Assembly (NCBI GenBank): GCA_033807775.1
Contig: CM066315.1
Location: forward strand, 58,992,820 to 59,056,819
Source of the DNA: Saussurea involucrata
Lineage: Eukaryota > Streptophyta > Magnoliopsida > Asterales > Asteraceae
DNA length: 64,000 nt
Direction of reading: 5' to 3'
Below are positions 22,201-32,254 of the stretch, piece by piece (within the stretch, counting starts at the first letter, position 1; each line of letters begins with the position of its first letter). A model generated the notes under the pieces. The model was given only the letters and a program-made list of their open reading frames with translations. It was not told the origin of the DNA and made no database searches. The position numbers and the translations under genes were made by a program.

Positions 22201-22495
22201 GGTCTTGTGGATGAGAAATCAGCTACTAGACTATGATCTTCAGCTCTCCAAAGTTCCAATCTATTGCGACAGCACTAGTGCCATCGCTATAGCAAACAAT
22301 CCAGTGCTACACTCAAAGACAAAACACATAGAAATCAGATATCATTTTATCAGAGATCATGTGATGAATGGTGATATAGAACTTCATTTTATCCCAACTG
22401 ATTATCAGTTAGCTGATCTATTTACCAAACCTCTTGATGAGACAAGATTCAACTTTCTCATCAGCGAGCTTGGAATGCTGAACTTTGAAGGGTAA
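19205..22495 (+). CDS. pol: Copia-1 Pol: protease, integrase, reverse transcriptase, RNase H
   Basis: About 1092 residues without internal stops. Protease: WYLDSGCSRHMTG near the start (catalytic Asp in DSG). Integrase: a zinc module with HKRLSHLNF and CSACEKGK, then the core with VDEFSRYTW, a DHGTEFKN motif and TPQQNGVAERRNRT. RT: YGLKQAPRAW and the catalytic YVDDIIFG near residue 778. RNase H: SDSDFAG near residue 940, then STAEAEYVAAGSC. No ATG opens this frame: it starts just after the gag stop, next to TTGCAGGTTAAG. Expression therefore needs stop read-through or splicing. All catalytic motifs look intact. Confidence 0.92.
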   Translation, partial: SSFVLQVKKGIWYLDSGCSRHMTGKKNLLAEYKEEKGPSVTFSGNGKGHTRGYGVLSNGTTSFRRVAYVEGLKHNLLSISQLCDMDNKVIFTKESCFVSDKKEKIALSGYRLENVYVINMDSTTTENSCFFSKASSDVNWLWHKRLSHLNFKTLNTLSSKELVTGLPQHSYAKESLCSACEKGKQTKASFKSKQVSSVSSPLQLLHMDLFGPVNKQSIAGKKYTLVIVDEFSRYTWVMFLRSKSDTPEELITFVRKMETLNNMTVRSIRSDHGTEFKNSSLDSFLESKGISHNFSSVRTPQQNGVAERRNRTIIEAARSMLSDSHLPTQFWAEAVNTACFTQNRSLIVKRFKKTAYELFHGRKPSISFLHIFGCQCFILNNRDALGKFDPKADDGIFLGYSSVSKAFRVFNRRRQTVEETIHVTFDESRSANSKANADTEELNQWMFSHLGDSEEVPTPHAHPVEDDSPTIIPNMQNSEAETSWVSAVPNNTIPAVDPNVSDIPSISQQSVNEVTNANIPLLADNPEVVEASSSVSPVQTESATYAPAQRWTVNHPIDQIPGDPNAGIQTRRSAGNICLFVNFISLTEPKKIDDALRDPNWVSAMQEELTEFERNKVWKLVRRPTDKTVIGTKWVYRNKLDEHGTVTRNKARLVAQGYRQEEGIDYDETFAPVARLESIRLFLAYVVHKNFTVHQMDVKSAFLNGKLNEEVYVEQPPGFSDPKRPGYVYKLDKALYGLKQAPRAWYDTLSTYLHIEKFERGKIDKTLFFRKVKGHIILVQIYVDDIIFGSTNPELCTRFADRMKDEYKMRMMGELTYFLGLQIKQTEKGTFINQGKYVKDMLKKFDLTESSAMKTPMAPPLTLDKDTNGVPVNVTLYRRMIGSLLYLTASRPDIMFATCLCARYQAEPKISHMKAVKRIFRYLKGTTNLGLWYPKDSGFDLTAYSDSDFAGCKMDRKRTTGGCQLLGGKLVSWTSKKQNSVSTSTAEAEYVAAGSCCSQVLWMRNQLLDYDLQLSKVPIYCDSTSAIAIANNPVLHSKTKHIEIRYHFIRDHVMNGDIELHFIPTDYQLADLFTKPLDETRFNFLISELGMLNFEG

Positions 22496-23500
22496 AATCT
22501 TCAGCGGTTCACATTTGATCAGCGATACGTTTATACAAACTTGTATAGCCTTCGGGATAAAATCAACTTATATAATCCATTTCATCATCTTCTCTCTGAA
22601 TAAACTTGGTTAAACTGATATCCAGGTATGTTTTCTCTCTCTGACAATCGCATGTAAATGCAAGATTTCAAAAGAAATTACATCGCTGAATATCTCTTCC
22701 TTAACAACGATATTTTGAAAGTTCTTTAAACCTTCACTGATATTTTCTATTCAGTGCTTCATGTTTTTCAAAAGAGTCCCTGAGCTTTCAAAACCTCAGA
22801 GACATCCTAAAAGAATGTGAAAGGACAGTTGTGACGTCATTGCAACGGATAACACCAGGCACGATTTCTTTCTGACACACGTTTGCACGTTTCGTTCAAA
22901 CTTCCAATCAAATGCAAACATGTGTCCGTGTCATGATGAAAACCTTTTCCCGCTCAAGGTTTTCTCTCTCTAAAACTCCCTATATAAACAACTCTTGGTT
23001 TATATTTGTCTTTTACGCGAACAATCTTCCTCCGCAAGAAAGAATCCTCTGTTGCATTTGTGCTCTCAAAAACCTCAAGAACTGTGCATCATCTTCCTCA
23101 TCAAAACTTCAAGGTTAATATGTTCTTATTTTTTCAAATGCAGAAAACTTGTTTTCGATCTTCTCTTTGTTTTAACAAGATCAAACAAAAGAACTTTGTA
23201 AAATAAAATCATTTCTTTCATGGTTTTATGAACACAACCATTTCATGGTTGTTCTTCAAGTTTTAAATCTAAATCTTAAACTTGTTCTTCATTCGTATCC
23301 AGTTTTCTTTTAGAAACTGGAATACAAGACTTTATGGGTTTTACATTTCATTTTAAAAATCAAGAAAAACCCTAATCTTCATTAAGACATTTATGTCTGA
23401 ATGAAATGGACAAAATTCGAAAAATCTTAATGGAAATTCTTTCCATACTAAGACAATTCTTATTTGTTAACATCTTTGGTTGAACTGATAATACAGAGAA
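22496..23500 (+). other. Non-coding spacer between pol and env-like gene of Copia-1
   Basis: No convincing ORF. At 22533-22557 it carries TACAAACTTGTATAGCC and TTCGGGA, a near copy of the last 30 bp of the element's LTR (about 16675-16701). The stretch at 22900-23200 looks like a leader, which would suit a separate transcript or spliced mRNA for the env-like gene. Confidence 0.6.
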
Positions 23501-26500
23501 ATGGCATCTTCAAAGATCAATGTCACCGCTGAGTCCATCTCCACTGACTCTGAGGAAGTGGACATCGTCAAAGCCCCTCAGGTTAAGTTCGAGCTGGATC
23601 AACTAGATTGGACTAAGGCCAACAACCTCTCAGCTCTTCTCGAGTTTCCTCCTTGGAAGCAAGTATCACATCTGGACGATGCTGTGAGTTTTCTGAAGAA
23701 CAGCCCCATCTACACAGTCCTGACCATAACACCTCCTGCCAGTCAGCGGCTCTTATCCCAGTTCTGGTACTTTGCCAGACACACTGAGCTACCCTCTGCC
23801 AAAGATGCATCCAAAACCATCGACTGCATACTCAGCGATACTGAGTATGGCACCATCAAGATAACCCCTGCCATAATCCGAAAAGCCCTGAACTTCCCAA
23901 ATGCTACCAAAGAAAAACCCTTCGTTCCATTCCCTGACCACAAGAAGCACGCTGACAAAGAAGAAATCATTGCTTTCCTTGACGCAATGGGTTATATCTG
24001 GGACATTGGAAGGGACAAGAAGCCTGAGAAGAAGCTGACGCTGATAAAGAAATCCAAAATGCCCAGCGAGATGAACTTCATCTTCGCACACCTGATCAGC
24101 TGCATGACAGCGAAGTCCGGCTCTTCTGATCAAGCCGCCCAACCTCAGCAGTCCATGGGATACGCTCTGCTGAAAGGTCTAAACATTGACTGGGCCTCCA
24201 TTATTTATGATGACCTGATTCAACGCGTGGATTCTGCCGCTGACAGACCAGCATGGGTTCCTTACCCACGATTCATCAGCGCCATCTTTCAATATGGCCT
24301 AAAGGACAGCTATCCTGAAGAGGGTGATCTGAAACTTTCTCAGATTGGCCCTAAGGTTCTCGACTTCAAGCATGTCGCCAATGAGGTACGTCTCTCTACT
24401 CTTCTCACTCTTCTAAATTCTCCGCTTTCTGTGGCTCCTTCAGCGACAATACCCATCGCTGATACCCCGGCCACAAAATCCTCTCCTTCTAAGAAAAGGA
24501 AACCCTCTCACACCCAACTTGATTCCAAAAGGATCAAGAAAACCAAGGAGCAACCCCAGCAATTCCATGCTGAAGACTCCTCAGCTCATTCTGACGAGCT
24601 GAAGGAAAGTTCCGTGGTACGCTCTGCCACACCCGTTCAAGCCATCCCTCCAATCCAGACTTCAGCATCTCCAAACGCTGAGGTTAGAAACTTGGAAACT
24701 ACCCAACCTCCCTCAGTCTCTCAAAAGACTGATGAAGTGATTGTCAGCGATTCCAACGCTGAACTCAAAACCCGAATCCCAATCTTATCCTTCGCTCCTC
24801 CCTCCACTTCTTTGGACACTCCTCCAGCTAACACTGGAGATGCCATCATTCCAGAAGCCACCGCTGACGCTTCTCATCAAATGATGAAGAAAGGACCTGC
24901 AGAGATCACCATACCTCACCGTACTTTCGAAGGGGATATGGAACATTATTCAGGAACTTGCAACTTTGACGAGTTCATCAATCCTCCTGCAGGTACAAAT
25001 CCCACCTTAAACACTGTAACTAAACCTGAAACTTCTGAGCTTTCCTTTGTTCACAAGTACTTATATGTTACAGGTCCTAATTTGGGAGACATCAACGCTT
25101 CTCTGAAGTCCATGGAAACAAAGCTGACCAGTCTCACCACCACACTCTCCAACAATTCTACAGCTGTAACAAACGCTGGAGAAAATTTGACAAAGCTGAC
25201 AACGGTGGTGGAGAAGAAAGCTTCCACTGAAGACATCAAGGGACTTGATAAAACTCTCGCCGATTTTGCCAAGGTGCTCTCTGACATCTACACTGACTAC
25301 ACCAGCCTCAAAAACTCAGTTTCGACCGTGTCCAGCGAAGTAACAACGCTGTAGACATCGGTTGGAAAACTTGAGGGTGATATGTCAGCGGTCAAGACCG
25401 ACTTAGGCTCTGTAAATACCGACGTTGGTTCTATGAAGACGATGATCGAGACGCTGGTCAACAAGGCAAATAATCCAGCTCCTGCTCCTGCCCCTGCCCC
25501 TATTTTGGAATCTTTCACAACGGCGGATCGCACAGAGCTGAAGAAAATCACGCCTGCTATTTCTGGCCTAGAAGACAGAATAGCAAAGCTTGAAGGTTGT
25601 GTGAAAATCTCTGGCCCAGAAGACAGAGATAACACCAATGCTGAGTCTACTCATTCCCCCCCCCCCCCCCCCCCCGCAATCATGAGAAAGAGGGGGAGAA
25701 GAGCGCTGAAAATCTTGAGAAGAGCGCTGAAGATCTAAACAAAAGCGCTGGAGACCTTTCCCATGATGAATCTATCAGGGGAGAGAGGAATGAAGATCTA
25801 ACCGCTGGACCTCAGGGAGATGAAAACCCTGAGGGAACCGAGAAGCTCGCCTCTGTATCTGAGGGGGAGCAACTCGAAGAAGATGCTGAGGAATCCGAAG
25901 CAGAAGAAGATGAAGACATCGACATCCCTGAAGATGAACCATCCTCCTCTCCAAGGAAGGATGATGATGATGATGATGAAGATGACGATGATTTCTTTAT
26001 CGTCAAACCTGCCCCAAGGATCAAAGCTCTTAAGGGAATCTCAATAAAAGAACCTTCAGGGGAGAAGACAAAGACAAAGCCCTCAGCCTCTGGCGCTGAG
26101 AAAAGCAAAGGCAAAGGCCTCGCTGAAGATGAAAATCTGGCGATCTTGCTTGAAAAGCCGGTTTGTCAGGTACACTAAACTTTACTTATATTCCTTCCCT
26201 GAACATATCTATACACAATCAGTTCTCTACTCAACAACCTCTCTACACATCCACAATCTTTTTCTATCTTTTCTACCCATGTTCTTCTACCCAGTTCTTA
26301 TTAGTAAGATCGCTGCGTTTCAGCTAGTCCTCTCCCCTGTTTGAGGATATCGCTGAAGGCTCTACAACTGCGACTTCACCAATAATTCCAGCTGCCGCTG
26401 AAGACATAATCCCAGTCTTGGATTTGATCTCTGAGACTGATGAACCAGAAGAACAACCTCTCTCGCACAGAAACAGACCTTCCTCAGCTCCTCAAAAGCT

Positions 26501-27584
26501 GAGTGAAGAGGATCAAAAGAGAAGAGAAGAAATGATAAAGCGATTCGAGGATTAGCGAATCATTCTAAGGCGTGATCAACTGCCTTCAGTTCCTCCAAAG
26601 TTCAGAATTTCAAAAGCTGAATACAAGGAACACCTCAGAGCTGAACGCCTCATCGCTGAAAGAAAGGAAGCTGAAGAGAAATACAGAGAATACGCCATCA
26701 AGCTTACTCAAGAATCTGTCAAAGACCCAAAGCTGAAGCGTGTTCCCATTCAAGTCCAACGAAAACTTTGGGAAAAAGCCCAGAAGATCGTGGAAAAGAA
26801 AACTGAAGTTTCTCAGACCACCCTGATCTGGTGTAAAGAGAAAATTCACTTCAGATATCGTCCAGCGAAGATCAACAAGGTATTCATCTCTGGAAGAACA
26901 TCTATCGGAGTACCTATTGTTGACATCAAACTTTTCAGAGAAGATGGCCAAACTGAAACCTTTCGCGCTGACACTGTAAAAAGGTATGGTCTCTCTGAAT
27001 GGCAGGAGATGAGGTTAGCTATCCAATCGTCACAATCTAAGTACAAGAATCATTTCGAAAAGCTGATAAACAGAGAGATCGATTTGATATCTTCTTGTGT
27101 GGATATTCCTCCTCTTCCTGATCTAAAGCTGAAAAGAAAAAGGGGCTCTCCAAAGAAGAAACGTCAAGATTCAAACTCAGGTCCTGTCATACGAAATGAA
27201 ACTGGAATTGGTTTCTCTCGCGCTGAAGTGCTTGGTCCTGAACCTGATCTATCTGCCCTTGACATTTCTTTGCCACCATGTGAACTTTTCGTCCCTGGTA
27301 AAGTCATCAGTAATCCTTATGGAATATTCTTTCTTGACTACGACGGACGTAAATGCTTTCAACGGATCGCTGAGCTTCCAATCACTCCAATCGAACAGCT
27401 CAGAGATCTCATCTACTGGTGTGACTTCAGAAAAGACATTCAGGCACGACACCTAAAACCCTTGATCTTTAAAGAAGCGCTGAACAAAAGAAAACAAGGC
27501 GTAACGGTTCCTGACTGGATGATCCCCACTGAAAAGACGACCCTTGATGAACTTCTCATTAAGGAAGAACCTTTTGAAAGCTGA
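23501..27584 (+). pseudogene. Copia-1 env-like gene, broken, probably with introns
   Basis: Position after pol matches the env-like ORF of dicot Sireviruses, whose function is not established. The first 617 codons are open from an ATG at 23501: a globular N-terminal region (RKALNFPNATKEKP, KMPSEMNFIFAHLISC, YPRFISAIFQYGL), then a Ser/Pro-rich region and a coiled-coil. The frame meets TAG at 25352-25354, a 20-C run at 25656-25675 that shifts it, and TAG at 26553-26555. A probable intron at 26170-26345 (CAG/GTACAC to TTTGAG/G) joins both sides in frame. A second, in-frame candidate is 24993-25073. The C-terminal part (26346-27584) contains SNPYGIFFLDYDG and is homologous to the end of the Copia-2 ORF at 36528-38009. 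I see no obvious membrane segment, so envelope function is doubtful. Confidence 0.75.
25656..25675 (+). repeat. Run of 20 C inside the env-like gene
   Basis: A pure C homopolymer. The reading frame before it and the acidic frame after it (starting HEKEGEKSAEN) differ in phase, so the run length decides whether the gene is open. A sequencing or assembly length error cannot be excluded. Confidence 0.85.
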
Positions 27585-27837
27585 TATAATCTCCTTTTTC
27601 TCTATTGTATCAGTTATCCTTCTGTACTTGTAAATTATTTCGCTTGTACTTGTAATCTTTCTGTTCTTCATTGTAACCTGATTCAAAGTTTTAAAGAAAG
27701 ATTTCAGCGAATGTACTTTACTCCATCAGTACTGAAAAGATCCCAGAAAACAGTAAAAGGGACAAATATTTTATGAGTTCTTTTTATCCTTATGTTTTCA
27801 TTAAATAGCAATTTTCTTTGTTGCTATGTCATAATCA

Positions 27838-27850
27838 AATAGGGGGAGAT
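27838..27850 (+). other. Polypurine tract of Copia-1
   Basis: AATAGGGGGAGAT directly before the 3' LTR. The same tract precedes the Copia-2 3' LTR. Confidence 0.85.
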
Positions 27851-28540
27851 TGTTGATCCAAACCCTCAGTGATTTGATAATGACCCTCTCTTATATACTT
27901 AGTGAAAATTGTAAGTAAACAATATGTATCAGAGTTTCACTATCGCTGATAAGTACTAAGATCTTCCAGTACCGCTGATAGGAACTCTCGCTTTTTAGAT
28001 TAAACATTCAGCGAACACTGTTCATCATTAATGCGCTGAGTCTGTTCAGTCATTATGATGATCGCTGATAAGTTAGTTGTTTACTTATGATCCCTGAAGA
28101 CAAGTTTCACGTCAACAAAGGTTCTACGCTGAAGTCGAAGATCAAGCTCAAGAACCAGCGACAAGTCTCCTAATGAACTGATGCGGATCAGCGAAGACTC
28201 AGATTTGTCCACTCAACGTGAAGTATCAAGTACAAGACTTCAGCTATCGCTGAACTTTATCATCTGCTGAATAGTAAATGATAATCGCTGAATCAACGAA
28301 AGCTGATCATGAAGTCCTTCGTACAAAGTACTTTTGTCTTAACCACCCTTGCACGCCTCCGTACGAAATGTCAGAAAAGAACCTCCGAATATCTGAAATT
28401 GTACAACCACTCTGATACTACACTGTTCATCCTTACGGCTACTAAGGTTGTCAACCATGGTCAATGACATGCAACCAACCAGCTGATGACACGTGTAAAG
28501 TGTATACTGACTTGCATTAAATGCATGCAGTATATAAAGA
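27851..28540 (+). repeat. 3' LTR of Copia-1, left part
   Basis: Aligns with 15742-16431 of the 5' LTR and is interrupted at TATATAAAGA by Copia-2. The remaining 290 bp lie at 39271-39560. The break falls right beside the LTR's TATA-like box. Confidence 0.9.
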
Positions 28541-29580
28541 TGTTGGGTCACTTAGATTTGAAGATGACCTCAGTCTCTCAATTTCACAGTTCATACTTAG
28601 AATAATTTTTAGGTTCTTTACAAGCAGTTTAATTGTATAAAAATGTTCGGTGAAGTCGAAGATCAACCGAAGAAACAAAGTAGAAGTATATCTTCAAAGC
28701 GGATTGAAGATAGAATTCTCAACCAAAGATTAAGCTGCTACTTGAAGACTTTTCCTAAAGTCTTAGCCAGGTCACTTGAAGATTTTGAAGAAGCAAAATT
28801 TTGAAGAAGATGAAATGTTAGGCAAGATTTTGAAGAAGCAAAATTTTGAAGAAGATGAAATGTTAGGCAAGATTTTGAAGAAGCAAAACTTTGAAGAAGA
28901 TAAAAATCTTGAAGACAATATCTTCGGCAAGATCTTTGAAGAGGATAACATGTTAGGCAAAATACGTGTTAGGAACATCTTCGGCAAAGAAGTCTTCGGC
29001 AAAGAAATTTTAGCAGGTATATTAACTTTATCTGCAGAATATATTCAGGATATCTTGCATTGACAGAGACATCATCCTAAGATCAGAAAAAGGTTCTTTG
29101 GACTTCTTATCTTCTTCAAGAAACATCAGCTTCAACAAGCAGGTCAACGCTTGAAGACAAAAGTGAAAAGACAAAATCACTTTTCAGAAGACTGCTTCCG
29201 TTCTGCCTTCCAAGCCCTCCTTGACAAGTGTCCATTGCATTTATTGCATGAGGCACTATAAAAGAAGATCATCTTCATCCTTGCAACTCACCAGTTTACA
29301 AACTCTCTCAAGCTTTCAAGTGCTGGCGCATTACTCTCTCTCAGAAGTTCATTTGTTTTCTAAGTGTTTTACAACTGTTCTTATTCTCTGTGTGACTTTG
29401 TGTTAGATTGTTTAAGCAGATTTTATCTGTTTTGTTCCGCAACAATCTTTAAGTTTTCTATGTGTAATTCTTGATTTTAAATCAATAAAGAATTAATTAA
29501 GTGAAAAATTTTGTGTATTGTATTCAACCCCCCTTCTACAATACTTGTTTACCATTGCTAATCCATAGCTGGGACCAACA
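28541..29580 (+). repeat. 5' LTR of Copia-2 (1040 bp)
   Basis: Contains about two and a half copies of a 45-bp repeat at 28775-28910 (units containing TTTTGAAGAAGATGAAATG). The 3' LTR has one unit fewer and lacks a 15-bp CTTCGGCAAAGAA-type repeat, which together explain the 60-bp length difference. The apparent ORF across these repeats is an artefact. Confidence 0.9.
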
Positions 29581-29582
29581 AG

Positions 29583-29594
29583 TGGTATCAGAGC
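29583..29594 (+). other. Primer-binding site of Copia-2
   Basis: TGGTATCAGAGC two bases after the LTR, tRNA-iMet type. Confidence 0.85.
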
Positions 29595-29631
29595 GGGTCA
29601 GTTTAATCTAATAAACTTGATCTGATCTGCA

Positions 29632-32243
29632 ATGGCTTCATCTTCTACCTTGAACAATGTTTCTTCTCAAAACTCTACTGCTAATGCTGGATCATACGAC
29701 AATGGCTCCATAGCCAAACCACCAAAGTTTAACCCCAATAACTTCTCTTTGTGGAAAAGTCGTATGATGCTCTTTCTAGAAGGAGTTGACAGCAGATATC
29801 CTACTATACTCCATGAAGGACCTATTGTCCCAAGAGTTTGGGATCGTTATAATGCCAAAAATAAAGATGAGGATGGTGACGATTCTTCTTCTGATGAGGA
29901 AGAACGAACACCAGCTACTGGGAGATACATTGTAAAGGACACCAGTAAGTACACTGATGAAGACAAGCGTCTTGTAGCTCTTGACACTAAAGTCAGAGCC
30001 ATCATTGCCCTCTCTTTGCCCGATGAAGTTTATCACTCTCTTGTAAACTTTTCTACTGCTAAAGAAATGTGGTCTACTCTGTGTGTTCTTTATGAAGGAA
30101 CTTCTGAAGTGAAAAAGAGCAGAAAAATCGCTCTTGTTAGAAAATATGAACTGTTTGCTCATGAAAAAGGAGAATCGCTTTCTGACTACTATAACCGTTT
30201 TAACAGCCTGCTTAATGATCTTAAGCTGTTGGGTCGCATTTATGACAATGAGGAAGTCTTATGCAAATTTATGGATTGTCTTCCTGAGTTCTGGGAAAAC
30301 ATCTGCACATGCATTAAGACAACCAAGGATCTTGATCATATGCCTCTCACAGCTCTTTATGGTACTCTCTTTAACTTTGAGCAAACCAAGCTCCAAAGGA
30401 AGGCTGTCATTAAAGATATCAAAAGCTCTTCCCTAGCTCTTGTGAGTGACTCTTCCAAAAGATCTGTGTGCATTTCTAGAATTACATATCCCTCTGATTC
30501 TGACCATGATAGTCAGGAAGATACCAATGATCATTTGGAGGCATATCTTAGTGATGCTGATGATGAAGGTGAGGAAACCCCCGTTGACCAACTGATAGAT
30601 GGCATAGCCATGCTGGCAGGTTACTCTAAACCTAGATCCCGTTTCTCTTCTAGTAAATCTAAATTTTCTAGAAAATCTTCTCAAAATTTCCCCAAGCACT
30701 CTTCAACTGATAAATCAAATGAGGAATGCTTTAAATGTGGGAAGAAAGGTCACTTTGCCTCTGAATGCAGAAGCAAGCTTTCTGAAAAATCAAAGAACTC
30801 TTTATCCAGTCGTCCCTTTTCAAAATCTAACAGATCCAGACTCGATTCAAATCACTCCTCTTCTCAAAGATCTGGCCAACCTGGTTCCTCTGTGAACTCT
30901 GACCGTGCTGAAAAGTACAAGGCTAAATACAAAAGAGAAAAGGAGAGAAATGAACTTCTTTCCAAAAAGGGAACGGGTCTGCTGGCTGAGTATCATGACT
31001 TGGTAGATGAACCCACATCTGACAGTGATAAGGACATGGCCAATATTTGTTTCATGGCAAAGATTGATGACATCAATGACTGTGAGGAAACTCCTTCCAC
31101 TCTTGCTCTAGTCTCGACAGGATGCTCTTCCTCATCCACTCAGGTACATCCCTTTCACTCTCTTACTGATGCTGAAAAGATTGAAGCATTTGACTCTTTA
31201 ACTGTTGACTTCCATGATGCTAAAGATGCTAAGAAAAAGGCAAATGCTCAGATAAAATCTCTTTCCTCTCAACTTCAAATCTGTCTTTCTCAACTAAAAC
31301 ATTTTGACAAAATCAAAGCTGAGCTTGAAGATCTGAAAACCATAAACTTCACACTTGCTAAAGAGAAAAATAAGTTGTTCAAAAGACTTAAAGAGGAACA
31401 AGAAACTGTGAAAAATGGACTAACTCTTCTAAAAATTTAGAAAAGATTTTTAAAGACCAAATGAACTGTGGTGACAAATCTGGTCTTGGCTTTGGCAAAA
31501 TGGACATTGACTCTTCCTCAACTGTTCATGCTTCTACTTCCCTTGTGCCTCCTCCACTCAATGAGTCCTCTGAACTCCACTCAAGTGATACTCATTCAAT
31601 GAACTCTGTTGATCCTTCTTAAGCCTTAAAGCTTGGGATGTTCATAAAATCTAAAGGTGATGCCTCAACTTCTGAAGTTGAAGAAGCCCAAGGCTCTAAT
31701 GACCCTCCTCAACCTGTTCATGAGCTGATGAAATCCCTACACATAGATGAAGCCTCTTCCTCTGAACCTAAGCCTTCAAAGATCCTAAAGAGAGAACCTC
31801 AACCTCTTCAAAACAGATTTTCCACTTCTGACAAAGGAAAATCAGTCGTCGAGTTCCATCCCAAAAGAAAAACTCCAAAGAAACATTCTAGTAACTCTTC
31901 CATCTTCCCCATTCCTCGATCCGTGCTTTTGAAAAAGTCAGATTCCAAAGAATCCTGTCACTCACCAACCCTCATACCTTACAAAGGAATCCTAGGAACC
32001 ACACCTCTTGGCTCATCCTCTTCGGCCAAGATCATAAAAATCAATGCGAAAGGTCAAAACAAGGACAGTGGTAATAATGTCAAAAAGGTTTTTATCTATA
32101 GAAAATGCTATAACTGTGGTGACACTTTTCATATGGCTAAAGATTGTCCTCTTGAGAGAATGGACAGGAACTCATCTAAAGATCTCTCTATTTCTTCTTC
32201 TCACCCAAAAGGACCCACATCCAAATGGGTACCAAAGAACTAA
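29632..32243 (+). pseudogene. gag: Copia-2 Gag, frameshifted
   Basis: Starts at the ATG at 29632. The capsid-type region includes NNFSLWKSRMMLFLEG and LPDEVYHSLVNF. A CCHC knuckle, CFKCGKKGHFASEC, lies near 30728, and a second, CYNCGDTFHMAKDC, near 32107 in a different phase. The first frame ends at 31440. By comparison with Copia-1 the phase change maps to a short A-run near 31407 (GTGAAAAATGG), consistent with loss of one A. The next frame then meets TAA at 31620-31622 and is open again from about 31623 to the TAA at 32241. Gag is therefore defective by at least one frameshift and one nonsense codon. Confidence 0.85.
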
Positions 32244-32254
32244 TTCTTCTGTGA

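Noticed and set aside
19217..22495. Pararetrovirus polymerase
   Set aside because: Domain order protease-integrase-RT-RNase H with LTRs and TSD identifies Copia; no movement or coat protein genes.
23501..27584. Integrated virus with a true envelope gene
   Set aside because: The ORF lies in a Sirevirus-type Copia element; no signal peptide or clear membrane segment is seen. Env-like is a positional name.
28776..29063. 95-aa repeat protein in the Copia-2 LTR
   Set aside because: It reads through the 45-bp LTR repeats, and the 3' LTR version differs in unit number. LTRs rarely encode proteins.
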